Assembly (NCBI GenBank): GCA_938017975.1
Contig: CALIKQ010000003.1
Span: 122,912 to 186,911, forward strand
Direction of reading: 5' to 3'
Origin: an uncultured Pseudomonadales bacterium
GTDB lineage: Bacteria; Pseudomonadota; Gammaproteobacteria; Pseudomonadales; Azotimanducaceae
DNA: 64,000 bases
Part shown: piece after piece, positions 44,985 through 54,763 of the stretch
How positions within the stretch are numbered: the stretch's first letter is position 1
Layout: each line of letters begins with the position of its first letter
Notes under the pieces: generated by a model
Told to the model about the DNA's origin: nothing
The model's input: the letters and a program-made list of their open reading frames with translations, nothing else
Database searches by the model: none
Translations under genes and position numbers: made by a program

Positions 44985-46238
44985 TCAGGTCACCGGTTTA
45001 CGTTCATCAAATCGACGCTCCAGGTGACGACCTTCGTCAAATACCTGTTTCAACAACACAACTGCCCGCTCAATGTCCTGAAACGAATTAAATAAAGGGT
45101 TGAGCCCAAACCGAATAATATTCGGCGCCCTAAAATCACCAATCACCCCTAACTCGATCAAAGCCTGAACGACTCCGTAGGCACAATGATGGGTAAAGCT
45201 AACCTGACTTCCCCTAGCCTCAGCATCACTTGGCGACAATAATTTTAGGGGTACGCCCGAGACAGTAATTAGATCCTTGAGATGCTCGCCCAGTTGTTTC
45301 GACTTCTGACGAGCAAGCGTTAAATCGAGGTCATCAAATACAGCGAGCGCAGCATCAAGCGCCACCATCGAGAGTATTGCGGGCGTCCCAGTCAGATACC
45401 GCTTTATCCCCGGGGCAGGTTCATAGCGCGGCGCAAACTGAAAAGGCTCCGCGTGGCCCATCCAACCCCAAAGCGGTTGACGCGCGCTGTTTTGATGCCG
45501 CTCGGCGACGTAGATATAACCAGGCGCTCCAGGACCGCCATTCAGGAATTTGTAACCGCATCCAACAGCGAAATCCACCTGACACGCATCAAGCTCAATG
45601 TTCATCACACCTGCAGAATGCGATAAATCCCAGATCACCAGGGCACCCGCCTGATGAGCCCGAGCAGTCAGATCCACCAAATCGTGCAGGGCACCGGTCC
45701 TAAAGTTGACATGGCTCAGTAACAAAACCGATACCGAGCCATCAATCGCCTCGGCCAAATCCTCGGATGCAACCCGCTCAAACGCTAAAGCGCCACGAGG
45801 CGCTACGGCACGGAGATTTTCTGCCATATAAAGATCCGTCGGAAAATTATCAGCCTCACTGAGAATGCTGCCTTTCCAGCCTTGGATTTGCATCGCCACA
45901 TGCAAGACTTTAAAGAGATTGATCGAGGTTGAATCAGTACAGACAACCTGCCCCGGGGCCGCTCCCAGTAATGGTGCGATTTTTTCACCGAGAGTGATCG
46001 GCAGATCTATCCAGCCATGATCATTCCAACTACGAATCAAATCATTCTGCCAGTGCGATCGAAGAGTTGTTTCAAGCGCCGCTGGTACACAGCGTGGCAT
46101 GGGGCCCAAAGAATTACCGTCTAGATAGATCTCGTCGCCGGCAAGCGTAAATTGTTGACGCCAACCCGCTAAAGAGTCTCGTGCATCTAAATCCATTGAG
46201 TGCTGTACTGAAGCACGGAGTTCATCGGCTTGCGTCAC
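44985..46238 (-). CDS. kynU: Kynureninase
   Basis: 417 residues, PLP-dependent fold type I. It splits kynurenine (or 3-hydroxykynurenine) to anthranilate (or 3-hydroxyanthranilate) and alanine. EIYLDGNSLGPMPRCVPAAL, CTDSTSINLFKVLHVAM, LLSHVNFRTGALHDL and VIWDLSHSAGVMNIEL are diagnostic, and the PLP lysine is in CGYKFLNGGPGAPGYIYV. GTG at 46236-46238 follows AGGGGA; it lies inside the 3' end of the upstream hydrolase gene, so the two are coupled. No tryptophan or indoleamine dioxygenase is seen in the window. Confidence 0.93.
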   Translation of the reverse strand: MTQADELRASVQHSMDLDARDSLAGWRQQFTLAGDEIYLDGNSLGPMPRCVPAALETTLRSHWQNDLIRSWNDHGWIDLPITLGEKIAPLLGAAPGQVVCTDSTSINLFKVLHVAMQIQGWKGSILSEADNFPTDLYMAENLRAVAPRGALAFERVASEDLAEAIDGSVSVLLLSHVNFRTGALHDLVDLTARAHQAGALVIWDLSHSAGVMNIELDACQVDFAVGCGYKFLNGGPGAPGYIYVAERHQNSARQPLWGWMGHAEPFQFAPRYEPAPGIKRYLTGTPAILSMVALDAALAVFDDLDLTLARQKSKQLGEHLKDLITVSGVPLKLLSPSDAEARGSQVSFTHHCAYGVVQALIELGVIGDFRAPNIIRFGLNPLFNSFQDIERAVVLLKQVFDEGRHLERRFDERKPVT

Positions 46239-47037
46239 AATAGTCCCCTAACCTGCTTAAAACGGTATGACCTGCCACGGTCGCCGGATGTATAAAATCG
46301 AAATGCCCAGCATCCGGTACGAGTATCGCTTCACAACCTGTTTTTAATAGGTAGTCACGACTCTGTTCTGCTGGAACCAGCATATCTGCCTCACTGAAAA
46401 CCAACTCAACAGGCTTGCGTATTCCCAGTTCAATTGGAGACAGGTGCTCAACCTCAACCCCTCCTCCACTCGACAGTAGTTCCGACACCATGACCTGACA
46501 CGAATTTTCACCTTGACCGTAAAGCCGAAGATCGGTGATCGGCGCCAGAGCAACCACCCGATTCCAGTAAATGGCCTGCGGTCCAAGCAAAGCCATGCGA
46601 CCAGGCTGGCCGCGGTTCAGCCACAGGGCGAGATGCGCACCCGCTGAATGTCCGACAAGCTGCACCGCATCGAAATCAATTTGCGCAGCTTCGGCACCAA
46701 GTAGCCAAGCGATTGATTCAGTGACATCCTCGAAGGTTCCAGGCCAGCCACCGCCCAGCTCACCGATCCTACGGTATTCCGGCAGCCAAACCATATGACC
46801 CGAACGCGCCAAAGATTGACATAGCAAAAAAGCATGCTGGTAATCAAATGCGCTAGACCAACAGCCTCCATGCAGAAATATAATGGTCGGAGTTGGGCCA
46901 TCAACATTAGGACGCCACAATAAGCCATGCTGACTCGGCGCCTGGCCATAGCGCTCAACCACCGCGCCTTCTCTCGACGCGCCAATACCGAGCTCAGAAA
47001 AATCGACCTTACTTTTTAATTCAGTCGCTCCACTCAC
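46222..47037 (-). CDS. Alpha/beta hydrolase, probable kynurenine formamidase
   Basis: 271 residues. PTIIFLHGGCWSSAFDY carries the HGGxW oxyanion motif of arylformamidases, VGHSAGAHLALWLN the nucleophile Ser and DAGHFDFIHP the catalytic His. Members of this group include the animal-type AFMID kynurenine formamidase, and the 17-base overlap with kynU makes N-formylkynurenine the leading substrate candidate. It is not the KynB metal-dependent enzyme. GTG at 47035-47037 is the start, preceded by AAAGG. A different ester substrate remains possible. Confidence 0.78.
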   Translation of the reverse strand: MSGATELKSKVDFSELGIGASREGAVVERYGQAPSQHGLLWRPNVDGPTPTIIFLHGGCWSSAFDYQHAFLLCQSLARSGHMVWLPEYRRIGELGGGWPGTFEDVTESIAWLLGAEAAQIDFDAVQLVGHSAGAHLALWLNRGQPGRMALLGPQAIYWNRVVALAPITDLRLYGQGENSCQVMVSELLSSGGGVEVEHLSPIELGIRKPVELVFSEADMLVPAEQSRDYLLKTGCEAILVPDAGHFDFIHPATVAGHTVLSRLGDYCDASR

Positions 47038-47110
47038 TGCGCACCCTTTCTACTGCGACTTGACCACAGATTGGTCTATCAGCAATCATGCCTTGTTTCG
47101 GAGACTTTCT

Positions 47111-47848
47111 ATGCTAACTGACGTCAAAGGTAAAGTCGTCTGGATCACTGGTGCTTCTAGCGGCATCGGTGCCGCGGCAGCAGTCGCGCTCGATGACGCT
47201 GGGGCTAAGGTCATTCTTTCCGGTCGACGACAAGACCGACTTGAAGCGTTGGCAAAAACGCTGAGTGACGCGGAGGTAGCCGTGTTGGATGTCGCCGACC
47301 CAGCCGCCGTAAACGCCGTTGTTGCAATGATCATCAACAAATTTGAGCGAATCGATATTTTAGTCCACTCAGCTGGCCTAAATATTAAAAATCGGGCTTG
47401 GTCCGATCTGTCGATTGAGGACTGGAACACTGTGATCCAAGTCGACCTCAATGGCGCTTTTTATTGCTGTCAGGCCGTTCTACCTTTGATGCGGGCTCAA
47501 AAGGACGGGCTTATCATCAATATTTCGTCATGGGCTGGCAAATATGTGAGCCGTGTCTCAGGCGGAGCCTACTCAGCCGCAAAGCATGCTCTAAATGCCA
47601 TGACCGAAAGCATCAATCAAGAAAACTGCATCGATGGCATCCGCGCCTGTGCCATCTGCCCTGGTGAAGTCGCAACTGAAATTCTAGATAAGCGTCCCGT
47701 GCCCGTGTCTGCAGAAGATAGATCGAAGATGGTGCAGGCCGAAGACCTCGGCGATTTGATTTTACATGTCTGCCAAACGCCGGCCCACGTCTGTCTTAAC
47801 GAAATCACCATCAGCCCTACATGGAACAGAGGATATATCCGCGAATGA
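47111..47848 (+). CDS. Short-chain dehydrogenase/reductase
   Basis: 245 residues from ATG at 47111, which follows GGAG at suitable spacing; the frame opens 17 codons earlier in unused sequence. KVVWITGASSGIGAAAAVAL is the cofactor-binding segment with Arg-Arg (SGRRQDRLE) suggesting NADP, and the Ser/Tyr/Lys set is in NISSWAGKYVSRVSGGAYSAAK, with CPGEVATEIL after it. An oxidoreductase of a hydroxyl or keto compound of unknown identity. It overlaps the following LLM gene (ATGA), so the two enzymes probably act on one substrate or series. Confidence 0.88.
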   Translation: MLTDVKGKVVWITGASSGIGAAAAVALDDAGAKVILSGRRQDRLEALAKTLSDAEVAVLDVADPAAVNAVVAMIINKFERIDILVHSAGLNIKNRAWSDLSIEDWNTVIQVDLNGAFYCCQAVLPLMRAQKDGLIINISSWAGKYVSRVSGGAYSAAKHALNAMTESINQENCIDGIRACAICPGEVATEILDKRPVPVSAEDRSKMVQAEDLGDLILHVCQTPAHVCLNEITISPTWNRGYIRE

Positions 47849-48699
47849 CAACACTTAAAATTGGTGTGTTAATTTTTCCCACGCATAAAACCATCGACCC
47901 TGCGCTGCTGGCGAGAACCGTCGAAGAGCGTGGCTTCGAATCTTTGCTCGTGCCAGAGCACACCCATATCCCAGTAACCCGAAAAACGCCCTGGTCAGGC
48001 GGAGGCCCTTTGCCCGATGATTATTACCACACCTATGACCCCTTCGTTTGGCTTTCATTTGCTGCGGCAGCGACCGAGCGACTAAAGCTGGGAACAGGAA
48101 TCTGCTTGTTGCCCCAGCGAGACACGTTGACAACGGCTAAGTCGGTGGCAAGCTTTGACCGTTTATCTCAGGGTCGAACCATCTTTGGAGTCGGTGCAGG
48201 CTGGAATGAAGACGAACTCGTTCATCACGGCGCTGTGTATTCTGAACGCTTCCAACGACTTGAAGAGCAAATCCAAGCGCTTAAAGGGCTGTGGACCCAG
48301 GAGCCTTTTGCATTTCAAGGACAACACGTTCAGTTCAGTGCCTCACATTCCTCTCCAAAGCCAGTCCAATCGCCGCATCCCCCGATTCTAATAGGGGGCG
48401 AAACGAATCACACCCTGCGCCGAATCGCGCGCCATGCCGATGGTTGGCTGCCGCGGGCGCGCAACGGATTTGATGCGAGCGCGAATATGGCAAGATTCAA
48501 GCAGGTCTGCGCAGAGGTCGGCCGGGACTTCGAGACCGTTTCAACCTCTGTTTTTGGGGCACCGAATGATTACGATACTCTCAGAGAATATCAAGAGGCG
48601 GGGGTTGATCGAGTACTTCTTGCACTACGCTCTAGTGAAACGGAGGATGTTTTAAAACAGATCGATGCGTGCACCACCACACTCGAGCGTCTAACCTAA
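47845..48699 (+). CDS. LLM-class F420-dependent oxidoreductase
   Basis: 284 residues, single TIM barrel. VEERGFESLLVPEHTHIPVTR, KLGTGICLLPQRDTLTTAK, and GAGWNEDELVHHGAV are close to the TIGR03619-like actinobacterial group of F420-dependent oxidoreductases. F420 use is inferred from this and the F420 operon at the left edge. ATG at 47845-47847 overlaps the SDR stop (ATGA); an ATG at 47821 inside the SDR gene is the other choice. Its TAA overlaps the stop of the convergent ThDP-enzyme gene. Confidence 0.85.
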   Translation: MTTLKIGVLIFPTHKTIDPALLARTVEERGFESLLVPEHTHIPVTRKTPWSGGGPLPDDYYHTYDPFVWLSFAAAATERLKLGTGICLLPQRDTLTTAKSVASFDRLSQGRTIFGVGAGWNEDELVHHGAVYSERFQRLEEQIQALKGLWTQEPFAFQGQHVQFSASHSSPKPVQSPHPPILIGGETNHTLRRIARHADGWLPRARNGFDASANMARFKQVCAEVGRDFETVSTSVFGAPNDYDTLREYQEAGVDRVLLALRSSETEDVLKQIDACTTTLERLT

Positions 48700-50243
48700 T
48701 CAAAGACCGCCTCGATTAAGCAAGGCCCACGGGTCTTCATTGCTGTCGCCAGCTGCTGATTAAATTCATCGGCTGTGGTCGCGGTTGAAGCCCGAACACC
48801 CATTCCCTCACTGAGCTTCACAAAATCAATATCTGGATTGCTCAGATCTAGCATATCCAGCGTTTGCTTGTTCATCGATTGCGCACCAACTCTTGCAAGC
48901 TCGACCTGGAGAATCTGATACTTACGATTGGCGAATATCACCACGCAAATATCAAGGTCCTCCCGCGCCATCGTCCAAAGCGCTTGAATAGTATACATCG
49001 CGCCGCCATCGCCATGCAGGCACAAAACCTTTCGATCGGGACTGGCCACCGCGGCACCGATCGCCACAGGAAGCCCATAACCAATGGACCCTCCTGTGAG
49101 GGACAGCCAGTCATGGGGCTCCGAATTTCGCGTCATTGCCGGCATAAAGGCGCCAGAGGTCGCGCTTTCATCAACTATGATGGTATCGGTCAAAAGATAA
49201 TGACCTACCGCTCGAGCCATACTCTCTAGGGTCAACTCGCCGGAAGCCAAATCAGGCTTTACCAAAGCCAATCGCTGCGGCGCGAGACCGCTGGCCCCAA
49301 TTTGATCCACGAGCCGCCTCAGGGCGTCAACAGCGCTTTCTTCAACCCGACTGAGGGTATGCAGCGCACAACTTTCTGGATAAAACTCGCTGGGCTTTCC
49401 AGGGTAAGCAAAAAACCCAACCGGCGCCTTACTGGCCACCATAATCAGCTGCTCAGCGTCCTCGAGTTGAACCGTTGCTTGTTCCGCGAAGTAACCTAGC
49501 CTTTCGATATCACAGCGGCCTTCACCTCTGGCGAGTCGAGGCGTAAAAGTGTCGCACATGATCTTTGCGCCGGTTGCCTGGGCTATTTGATTGGCCAGGG
49601 CGAGGCTCTCCTCAGTCAGCGCCCCATGGGACATCATCAACGTCGTTCGCCGACCGTTGGTCAACCACTCTGCCGCCTGATCGATTGCACCCTGATCTGC
49701 CAACGGCGCATCCGGCATTGGCAAAGCAGAGACTGGACTCACCGACTCATCCCAAGCGCAATCAGCGGGAATGATCAATGTCGCAATTCGCCCTGGTTTT
49801 TCCATCGCAACCTGAACGGCCTTACCCGCATCAGCCGGCAAATCTGCGGCGCTCGACACGGTTTTGACCCAATGCGAGACAGGCGCTGAGAGTCCCTCAA
49901 CGTCCGAATTGAGCGGGGCATCGAATCGTTTGTGATAGGTTGCATGATCGCCAATTAAATTAATCACTGGAGAAAACGCTTTCCTAGCGTTGTGCAGGTT
50001 TGCCGAGGCATTCGACAGCCCTGGACCCAAGTGAAGCAGGGTCAGTGCCGGTTTTCCAGCCATGCGGGCATAGCCATCTGCGGCACCAGAACAGACCCCT
50101 TCAAACAAACTCAGAATTGATCGCATCCTCTGGCTCTTTCCAATGGCTGCCACCATGTGCATTTCTGAGGTTCCTGGATTTGAAAAACAAACCTCGATGC
50201 CATTATTAATCAGCGTTTCCAACATACTCTCTGCACCGTTCAT
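48696..50243 (-). CDS. Thiamine-diphosphate enzyme, acetolactate-synthase large-subunit type
   Basis: 515 residues. NPGTSEMHMVAAIG and FEGVCSGAADGYARMAGKPAL (about 47-67; catalytic Glu) plus the HLGPGLSNA segment define the PYR domain, and GGSIGYGLPVAIGAAVASPDRKVLCLHGDGGAMYTIQ-type text carries the GDG...N ThDP motif of the PP domain. No FAD-specific mark is clear, and no regulatory subunit follows. It resembles the mdlC/acetolactate-synthase-like branch rather than biosynthetic IlvB; substrate unknown. ATG at 50241-50243 has GGAGAGGG before it; the frame reaches eight codons further. Confidence 0.85.
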   Translation of the reverse strand: MNGAESMLETLINNGIEVCFSNPGTSEMHMVAAIGKSQRMRSILSLFEGVCSGAADGYARMAGKPALTLLHLGPGLSNASANLHNARKAFSPVINLIGDHATYHKRFDAPLNSDVEGLSAPVSHWVKTVSSAADLPADAGKAVQVAMEKPGRIATLIIPADCAWDESVSPVSALPMPDAPLADQGAIDQAAEWLTNGRRTTLMMSHGALTEESLALANQIAQATGAKIMCDTFTPRLARGEGRCDIERLGYFAEQATVQLEDAEQLIMVASKAPVGFFAYPGKPSEFYPESCALHTLSRVEESAVDALRRLVDQIGASGLAPQRLALVKPDLASGELTLESMARAVGHYLLTDTIIVDESATSGAFMPAMTRNSEPHDWLSLTGGSIGYGLPVAIGAAVASPDRKVLCLHGDGGAMYTIQALWTMAREDLDICVVIFANRKYQILQVELARVGAQSMNKQTLDMLDLSNPDIDFVKLSEGMGVRASTATTADEFNQQLATAMKTRGPCLIEAVFD

Positions 50244-50470
50244 CGACCCTCTCCCCTTGTGCGGCATACCGCGTTCATCATGTTTTGTTGGTTATTTTTT
50301 GGCCTAACAGCGGGCGACAATCAAAACGAATCCCGCACATCAGCCATTTTTTCAGAGATACGGACAAAGCCCACCGATCCCTCTAAATGCCTTGACCCGT
50401 AGCCTCAGGCGAAGCGCTCTTCTGTTCTGACCGGCCGATGAATATCAACTTGAATGCCAAGCATGATTGA

Positions 50471-52288
50471 CTAGACCTCGTCCGATGCTCCTGGCCTAGC
50501 AGAATACACTTTTCGCCCATCGACATAGGTCTCGAGCACTTTGATCTCACTGATTTGATCAAGCGGCACAGAGCGTGGGTCCTGAGCCAGCACAACAAAA
50601 TCGGCACATTTGCCAACCTCCAAGGACCCAATTTCGTGATCGGAATGACACTGCCAAGCCGCGTCAATGGTCATGGCCCGCAAGGCCGCCATCACACTGA
50701 CGGCTTCTTGGGGTGCCAGCTGGTTACCCGGCTCCTTCCACAGGCTACGCGTGACAGCATTCTCAATACATCGAAGCGGGCCCATTTCAGTAACAGGCTC
50801 ATCGGAATGCAAAGTCCATCGAATGCCTTCCTCCTCACAGGCACCCGTTCGATCGAGCAGCGCCGCTTTAGCCTCTCCAAACACCTGATCCCGCATTGCG
50901 TGCCCCCAGTAATAGACGTGCCCAATCAGAAAACTGGGCGACAATCCGAGCGCTTTAATACGCTGGATCTGATCGTCGTGGAGAATGCTGCAGTGCTCTA
51001 TACGACAAGGCGAGTTCAGCTCTAAACCCGCATCCTGTGTTGCCTCAAAGGCATCGAGTACACGGTCGATCGCCAAATCGCCATTAGCATGAATTACCAA
51101 AGGCCAGCCTCGTTGAGTACGCTCTAAGACCATTTCATTGAGCCGATCAGGCTCGACGTAAGCCAGTCCTTGATCTTCTCGAAACAGATAGGGTGCCCTT
51201 TGCAATCCAGTAAAGCCTTGATTGGAGCCATCCGAGACAATTTTCCAACCCACCGCCCGGGCCCATTCGCTGCCATGGCCAAACTGTATACCAAGGTCAT
51301 CCCATTGGGACTCAAGAGCGTAGCTCAGTGAGTAACGTAGGCGTGCAGTCATTCGGCCGGACTGCGCCATGGCCTGATAGAGCTCGATTTCTTTAGTTCC
51401 TTGAACCATTCCCGTTGCCTGATCACAAAATGTCGTGATCCCCTTAGCATTGGCGCGGGCACAGACATCTAGGGCCGCAGACGCTAAATCATAGTTGCGC
51501 TGCTGGGCGTTGTGCTTAACAACACTACCGATCGCCCTGCCGCCCTTGAGCACCCCGTTCGGAAAACCTTTCTCATCTCGGCCGTAGGGCGATGCCGGGT
51601 CATCCGGGGTATTTTCATCGATCCCAGCCACTTCTAGCGCCATCGAATTGCAATAGGCAAAGTGCAGCGAAGCGTTATAAATCAGAATCGGATGCGTGCT
51701 CGAAACCTCGTCGAGCATCCAGCGGGTTAAGGTTTCTGGCCCCTCCTGCAGCGCAGGATCAAATTGACGACCCATTAACCATTGACCGTCTTCAAGCGAC
51801 GTCGTCAAAGTGGCTAAATGTCGCATCGCATCTTCGGTTTTTGGAAATCGATAGGGGCCTACGTCTTCCAAACGGCCGATCGTCGCAATTGGCAGAAAAT
51901 GCATATGGGGCTCAATAAAACCAGGGACAATGATTTGGCCTTCCGCATCGATGAGTGTCAGATCGTCGCCGAACTCGGCTTCAAGTTCCGCACGCTTTCC
52001 TACCGCAAGGATGCGTCCTTCCTTGACCGCCAAAGCATCTACAACCCGTAGCGCATCATCCATTGTAAAGACTTGAGCATTGATCCACAGTCCATCGACC
52101 CGTGCATCAGGGGCATGGCCTCGCTCGGCCCAATGCTCGGCTTCTAGTAAAGGCGCCGTTTCCCCCGTGATCTCGCTGAGCAGCGCCGGCAGCGCCGAGC
52201 AGCAAGCACAGCCGTGGCGCTCCCCTACCTCAGAAAAACCAGCGGTCGCAATCCAGTCCTCAAATGAATCTGGCGAATCAAATAACAT
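50471..52288 (-). CDS. YtcJ-like amidohydrolase with Cys-rich N-terminal extension
   Basis: 605 residues. The C-terminal 530 residues are a YtcJ-type amidohydrolase: GLWINAQVFTMDDALRVVDALAV, VPGFIEPHMHFLPIA (HxH), WPLVIHANGDLAIDRVLDAF, WTLHSDEPVTEMGPL and ALRAMTIDAAWQ. Ahead of it lie about 70 residues with the motif ERHGCACCSALPALLSE, three Cys in four positions, not part of the usual family. YtcJ-group enzymes deacylate or hydrolyse little-known amides. I chose ATG at 52286-52288 over a TTG eight codons upstream because GCGGAG precedes it. selO is divergent, 55 bases away. Confidence 0.85.
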   Translation of the reverse strand: MLFDSPDSFEDWIATAGFSEVGERHGCACCSALPALLSEITGETAPLLEAEHWAERGHAPDARVDGLWINAQVFTMDDALRVVDALAVKEGRILAVGKRAELEAEFGDDLTLIDAEGQIIVPGFIEPHMHFLPIATIGRLEDVGPYRFPKTEDAMRHLATLTTSLEDGQWLMGRQFDPALQEGPETLTRWMLDEVSSTHPILIYNASLHFAYCNSMALEVAGIDENTPDDPASPYGRDEKGFPNGVLKGGRAIGSVVKHNAQQRNYDLASAALDVCARANAKGITTFCDQATGMVQGTKEIELYQAMAQSGRMTARLRYSLSYALESQWDDLGIQFGHGSEWARAVGWKIVSDGSNQGFTGLQRAPYLFREDQGLAYVEPDRLNEMVLERTQRGWPLVIHANGDLAIDRVLDAFEATQDAGLELNSPCRIEHCSILHDDQIQRIKALGLSPSFLIGHVYYWGHAMRDQVFGEAKAALLDRTGACEEEGIRWTLHSDEPVTEMGPLRCIENAVTRSLWKEPGNQLAPQEAVSVMAALRAMTIDAAWQCHSDHEIGSLEVGKCADFVVLAQDPRSVPLDQISEIKVLETYVDGRKVYSARPGASDEV

Positions 52289-52343
52289 GCTGAGCTCCGC
52301 AGGAGTTACCAAAGAATCTCCTGCATTGTGCTAAAGTTTCGAC

Positions 52344-53792
52344 ATGAGTGCACCTATAACTTTTGACAATTCCTACAGCCGACTGCCCGAGGGTTTTCAT
52401 CAGCACCAGGCGCTCCAACCTGTACAGCGCCCTGCGATGATCCAGATTAATCCTTCGTTGGCTGCTGAGCTGTCCATCGATGAGCAATGGCTTAACTCTG
52501 AGGAGGCGCTAGGAATTTTTTCAGGGAATACGCTGCCCAGCGGCGCAACGCCTATTGCAACGGTCTATGCCGGTTATCAGTTCGGTCACTGGAATCCGCA
52601 ATTAGGCGATGGCCGAGCGCTTTTACTGGGAGAAATTCTAACGAAGGGAAATCGCTTTGATTTGCAGCTCAAGGGATCCGGGCCAACGGCATACTCTCGC
52701 GGTGGAGATGGCCGATCGCCGCTCGGCCCCGTGCTCAGAGAGTACCTTGTTTCTGAGGCGATGGCCGCTCTGGGAGTTCCGACCACACGCGCTCTTGCCG
52801 CTGTGGCGACCGGCGAGCAGGTCTATCGCGAGACGGCTGAACCCGGCGGAATCCTAACCAGAATCGCCAGTAGTCACATCCGATTCGGAACGTTTCAATA
52901 CTTTGCTGCCACTCAGGACCTGGAAAATCTACAAAAGCTCGCAGACTACGCGCTTGCGCGCCACTATCCAGAAGCGGAAGGCAAAGAGTCACCCTATATT
53001 GCCCTTCTTGATGCGGTGATTACGAAATTTGCGAAACTGGTCGCGCAGTGGCAGAACCTGGGATTTATCCATGGTGTTATGAACACCGACAATATGTTGA
53101 TATGCGGCGAAACGGTCGATTATGGCCCCTGCGCTTTCATGGATAACTTCAAGCAAAGCACGGTCTATTCAGCCATCGACCAACAAGGTCGATACGCTTA
53201 CCAGAACCAACCGAGCATCGCGCACTGGAATTTAATGACCTTGGCACAAGCCCTGCTCCCGATCATTGATCGAAACGAAGAAGCTGCCATCGAAGCTGCG
53301 AAAGCTTGTCTAGCGACCTTCCCTGAGCGTTATGAGACAGCATTTAACGATCTTGGTGCTGCCAAACTGGGATTGACCCCATCGAGCTGCAGCACTGAGC
53401 TGTTGAACGATTTTTTGACGCTCTTAGAACAGCACGAACTGGATTACACTTTGAGTTTTTCTTCGCTAAAGGACCAGATCATCTCAGACGCTGGCTCAGA
53501 GCCAGAGCCTAGTCTTGCTGCCTGGTTAGAGCGATGGAGGCAGGCCTTGGCATTAGAAACCAATCTTGACCAAGTCACTACTCAGCTCAGCACCGCGAAT
53601 CCGGTGATCATTCCACGCAATCACCAAATCGAATTTGCGATTCAGGCGGCCTATCAAGAAAGCGATTTCGAACCCTTCAAAGCACTGAATGAAGCCGTGA
53701 CGGATCCGTTCAACGAGGCGCTGGCAATGTCTGATTTTGCTAAGGCACCGGCAGCCAATGAAAGGGTCGCCCGAACATTCTGCGGCACCTAG
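52344..53792 (+). CDS. selO: Protein adenylyltransferase SelO (YdiU)
   Basis: 482 residues. SelO is a pseudokinase-fold enzyme that transfers AMP from ATP to Ser/Thr/Tyr of target proteins, linked to oxidative-stress responses. VYAGYQFGHWNPQLGDGRALLLGE, DLQLKGSGPTAYSRGGDGRSPLGPVLREYL, the GVPTTRALAAVATGE segment, and HGVMNTDNM with DYGPCAFMDNF (metal-binding Asn/Asp) are all diagnostic. It ends in FCGT, with ordinary Cys in place of the selenocysteine of some homologues. It begins ten bases after the GAC ATG context; no SD is strong. The ROK kinase follows directly. Confidence 0.94.
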   Translation: MSAPITFDNSYSRLPEGFHQHQALQPVQRPAMIQINPSLAAELSIDEQWLNSEEALGIFSGNTLPSGATPIATVYAGYQFGHWNPQLGDGRALLLGEILTKGNRFDLQLKGSGPTAYSRGGDGRSPLGPVLREYLVSEAMAALGVPTTRALAAVATGEQVYRETAEPGGILTRIASSHIRFGTFQYFAATQDLENLQKLADYALARHYPEAEGKESPYIALLDAVITKFAKLVAQWQNLGFIHGVMNTDNMLICGETVDYGPCAFMDNFKQSTVYSAIDQQGRYAYQNQPSIAHWNLMTLAQALLPIIDRNEEAAIEAAKACLATFPERYETAFNDLGAAKLGLTPSSCSTELLNDFLTLLEQHELDYTLSFSSLKDQIISDAGSEPEPSLAAWLERWRQALALETNLDQVTTQLSTANPVIIPRNHQIEFAIQAAYQESDFEPFKALNEAVTDPFNEALAMSDFAKAPAANERVARTFCGT

Positions 53793-53799
53793 ACCTAAC

Positions 53800-54741
53800 A
53801 TGCTTTTGCGAAAAAGTGATCATCATGAAACTCGTCGACTCGGAATCGATCTCGGTGGAACCAAAATAGAGATTGTCGCACTAAACCCGGCGGGACAAAT
53901 TGAATCAAAACATCGCTTCGACACACCCCATCAGAATTACGATCGCATTCTCGATCAATTGATCACTGCAATTAATTGGATTGACCCAGAACCTCAGTCT
54001 CCCGTGCTTCCCGTCGGTATTGGAACTCCCGGTTCACGATCGACAAAGACCGGCTTGATGAAAAATTCTAATACCACAGCGCTCAACAACCGAGACCTTC
54101 TAGGAGACCTTGAGCATCGGTCCGGTCGGGCTATACGAATCGCGAATGACGCAGATTGCTTTACCCTGTCTGAAGCGATCGATGGCGCGGGTGCGGACAA
54201 TCCAACCGTCTTTGGTGTTATTTTGGGGACCGGCGTTGGCGGCGGCGTTACCGTTAATCAAAAACTCCTGAGTGGACCCAACGGCATCGCAGGGGAATGG
54301 GGACACAATCCCTTACCGCTGCATCGATTAGATACCGACTTTTCTATGCCGCTGGACGAGGGCCGCGCCTGCTACTGTGGGCAAACCGACTGCATAGAAA
54401 CCTGGTTGTCAGGTCCGGGAGTTTCACATTCTTATGGTTTACTCTCTGAGCGCAGCCTGCCAGCAAAAGACATCTTCGCATCCCGTCGCCATGACAGTCT
54501 CGCGCAGAAGGTCTTTGAAACTTACTGCGAGCTTGCAGCACTCGCTTTATCCGGCGTCATTAACATCCTTGACCCGCATTGCGTGGTATTGGGGGGTGGC
54601 TTGTCGAACGCTGCCGAGATTTGTGATGAAATCACCCGAAGATGGCACCGCTATATCTTTTCAGACCAGATACATACTCTGCTGCTTCGCGCCCAGCATG
54701 GTGACGCCAGCGGTGTTCGCGGCGCGGCCTGGCTTTGGTAA
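53800..54741 (+). CDS. ROK-family sugar kinase
   Basis: 313 residues. RLGIDLGGTKIEIVAL near the N-terminus is the ATP-binding motif, GVILGTGVGGGVTVNQKLLSG with HNPLPL the substrate/zinc region, and CYCGQTDCIETWLSGPG the Cys-rich ROK zinc signature. The pattern is like Mak/fructokinase or N-acetylglucosamine kinase. ATG at 53800 lies seven bases after selO; a longer frame inside selO is ignored. No sugar transporter is near. It converges on the phosphohexomutase gene, so together they may handle hexose phosphates. Confidence 0.88.
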   Translation: MLLRKSDHHETRRLGIDLGGTKIEIVALNPAGQIESKHRFDTPHQNYDRILDQLITAINWIDPEPQSPVLPVGIGTPGSRSTKTGLMKNSNTTALNNRDLLGDLEHRSGRAIRIANDADCFTLSEAIDGAGADNPTVFGVILGTGVGGGVTVNQKLLSGPNGIAGEWGHNPLPLHRLDTDFSMPLDEGRACYCGQTDCIETWLSGPGVSHSYGLLSERSLPAKDIFASRRHDSLAQKVFETYCELAALALSGVINILDPHCVVLGGGLSNAAEICDEITRRWHRYIFSDQIHTLLLRAQHGDASGVRGAAWLW

Positions 54742-54763
54742 GGTCTGAAAAGGTTGTTCAGCG

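Noticed and set aside
50555..51025. 156-codon frame antisense to the YtcJ-like gene
   Set aside because: Shadow frame without a start signal.
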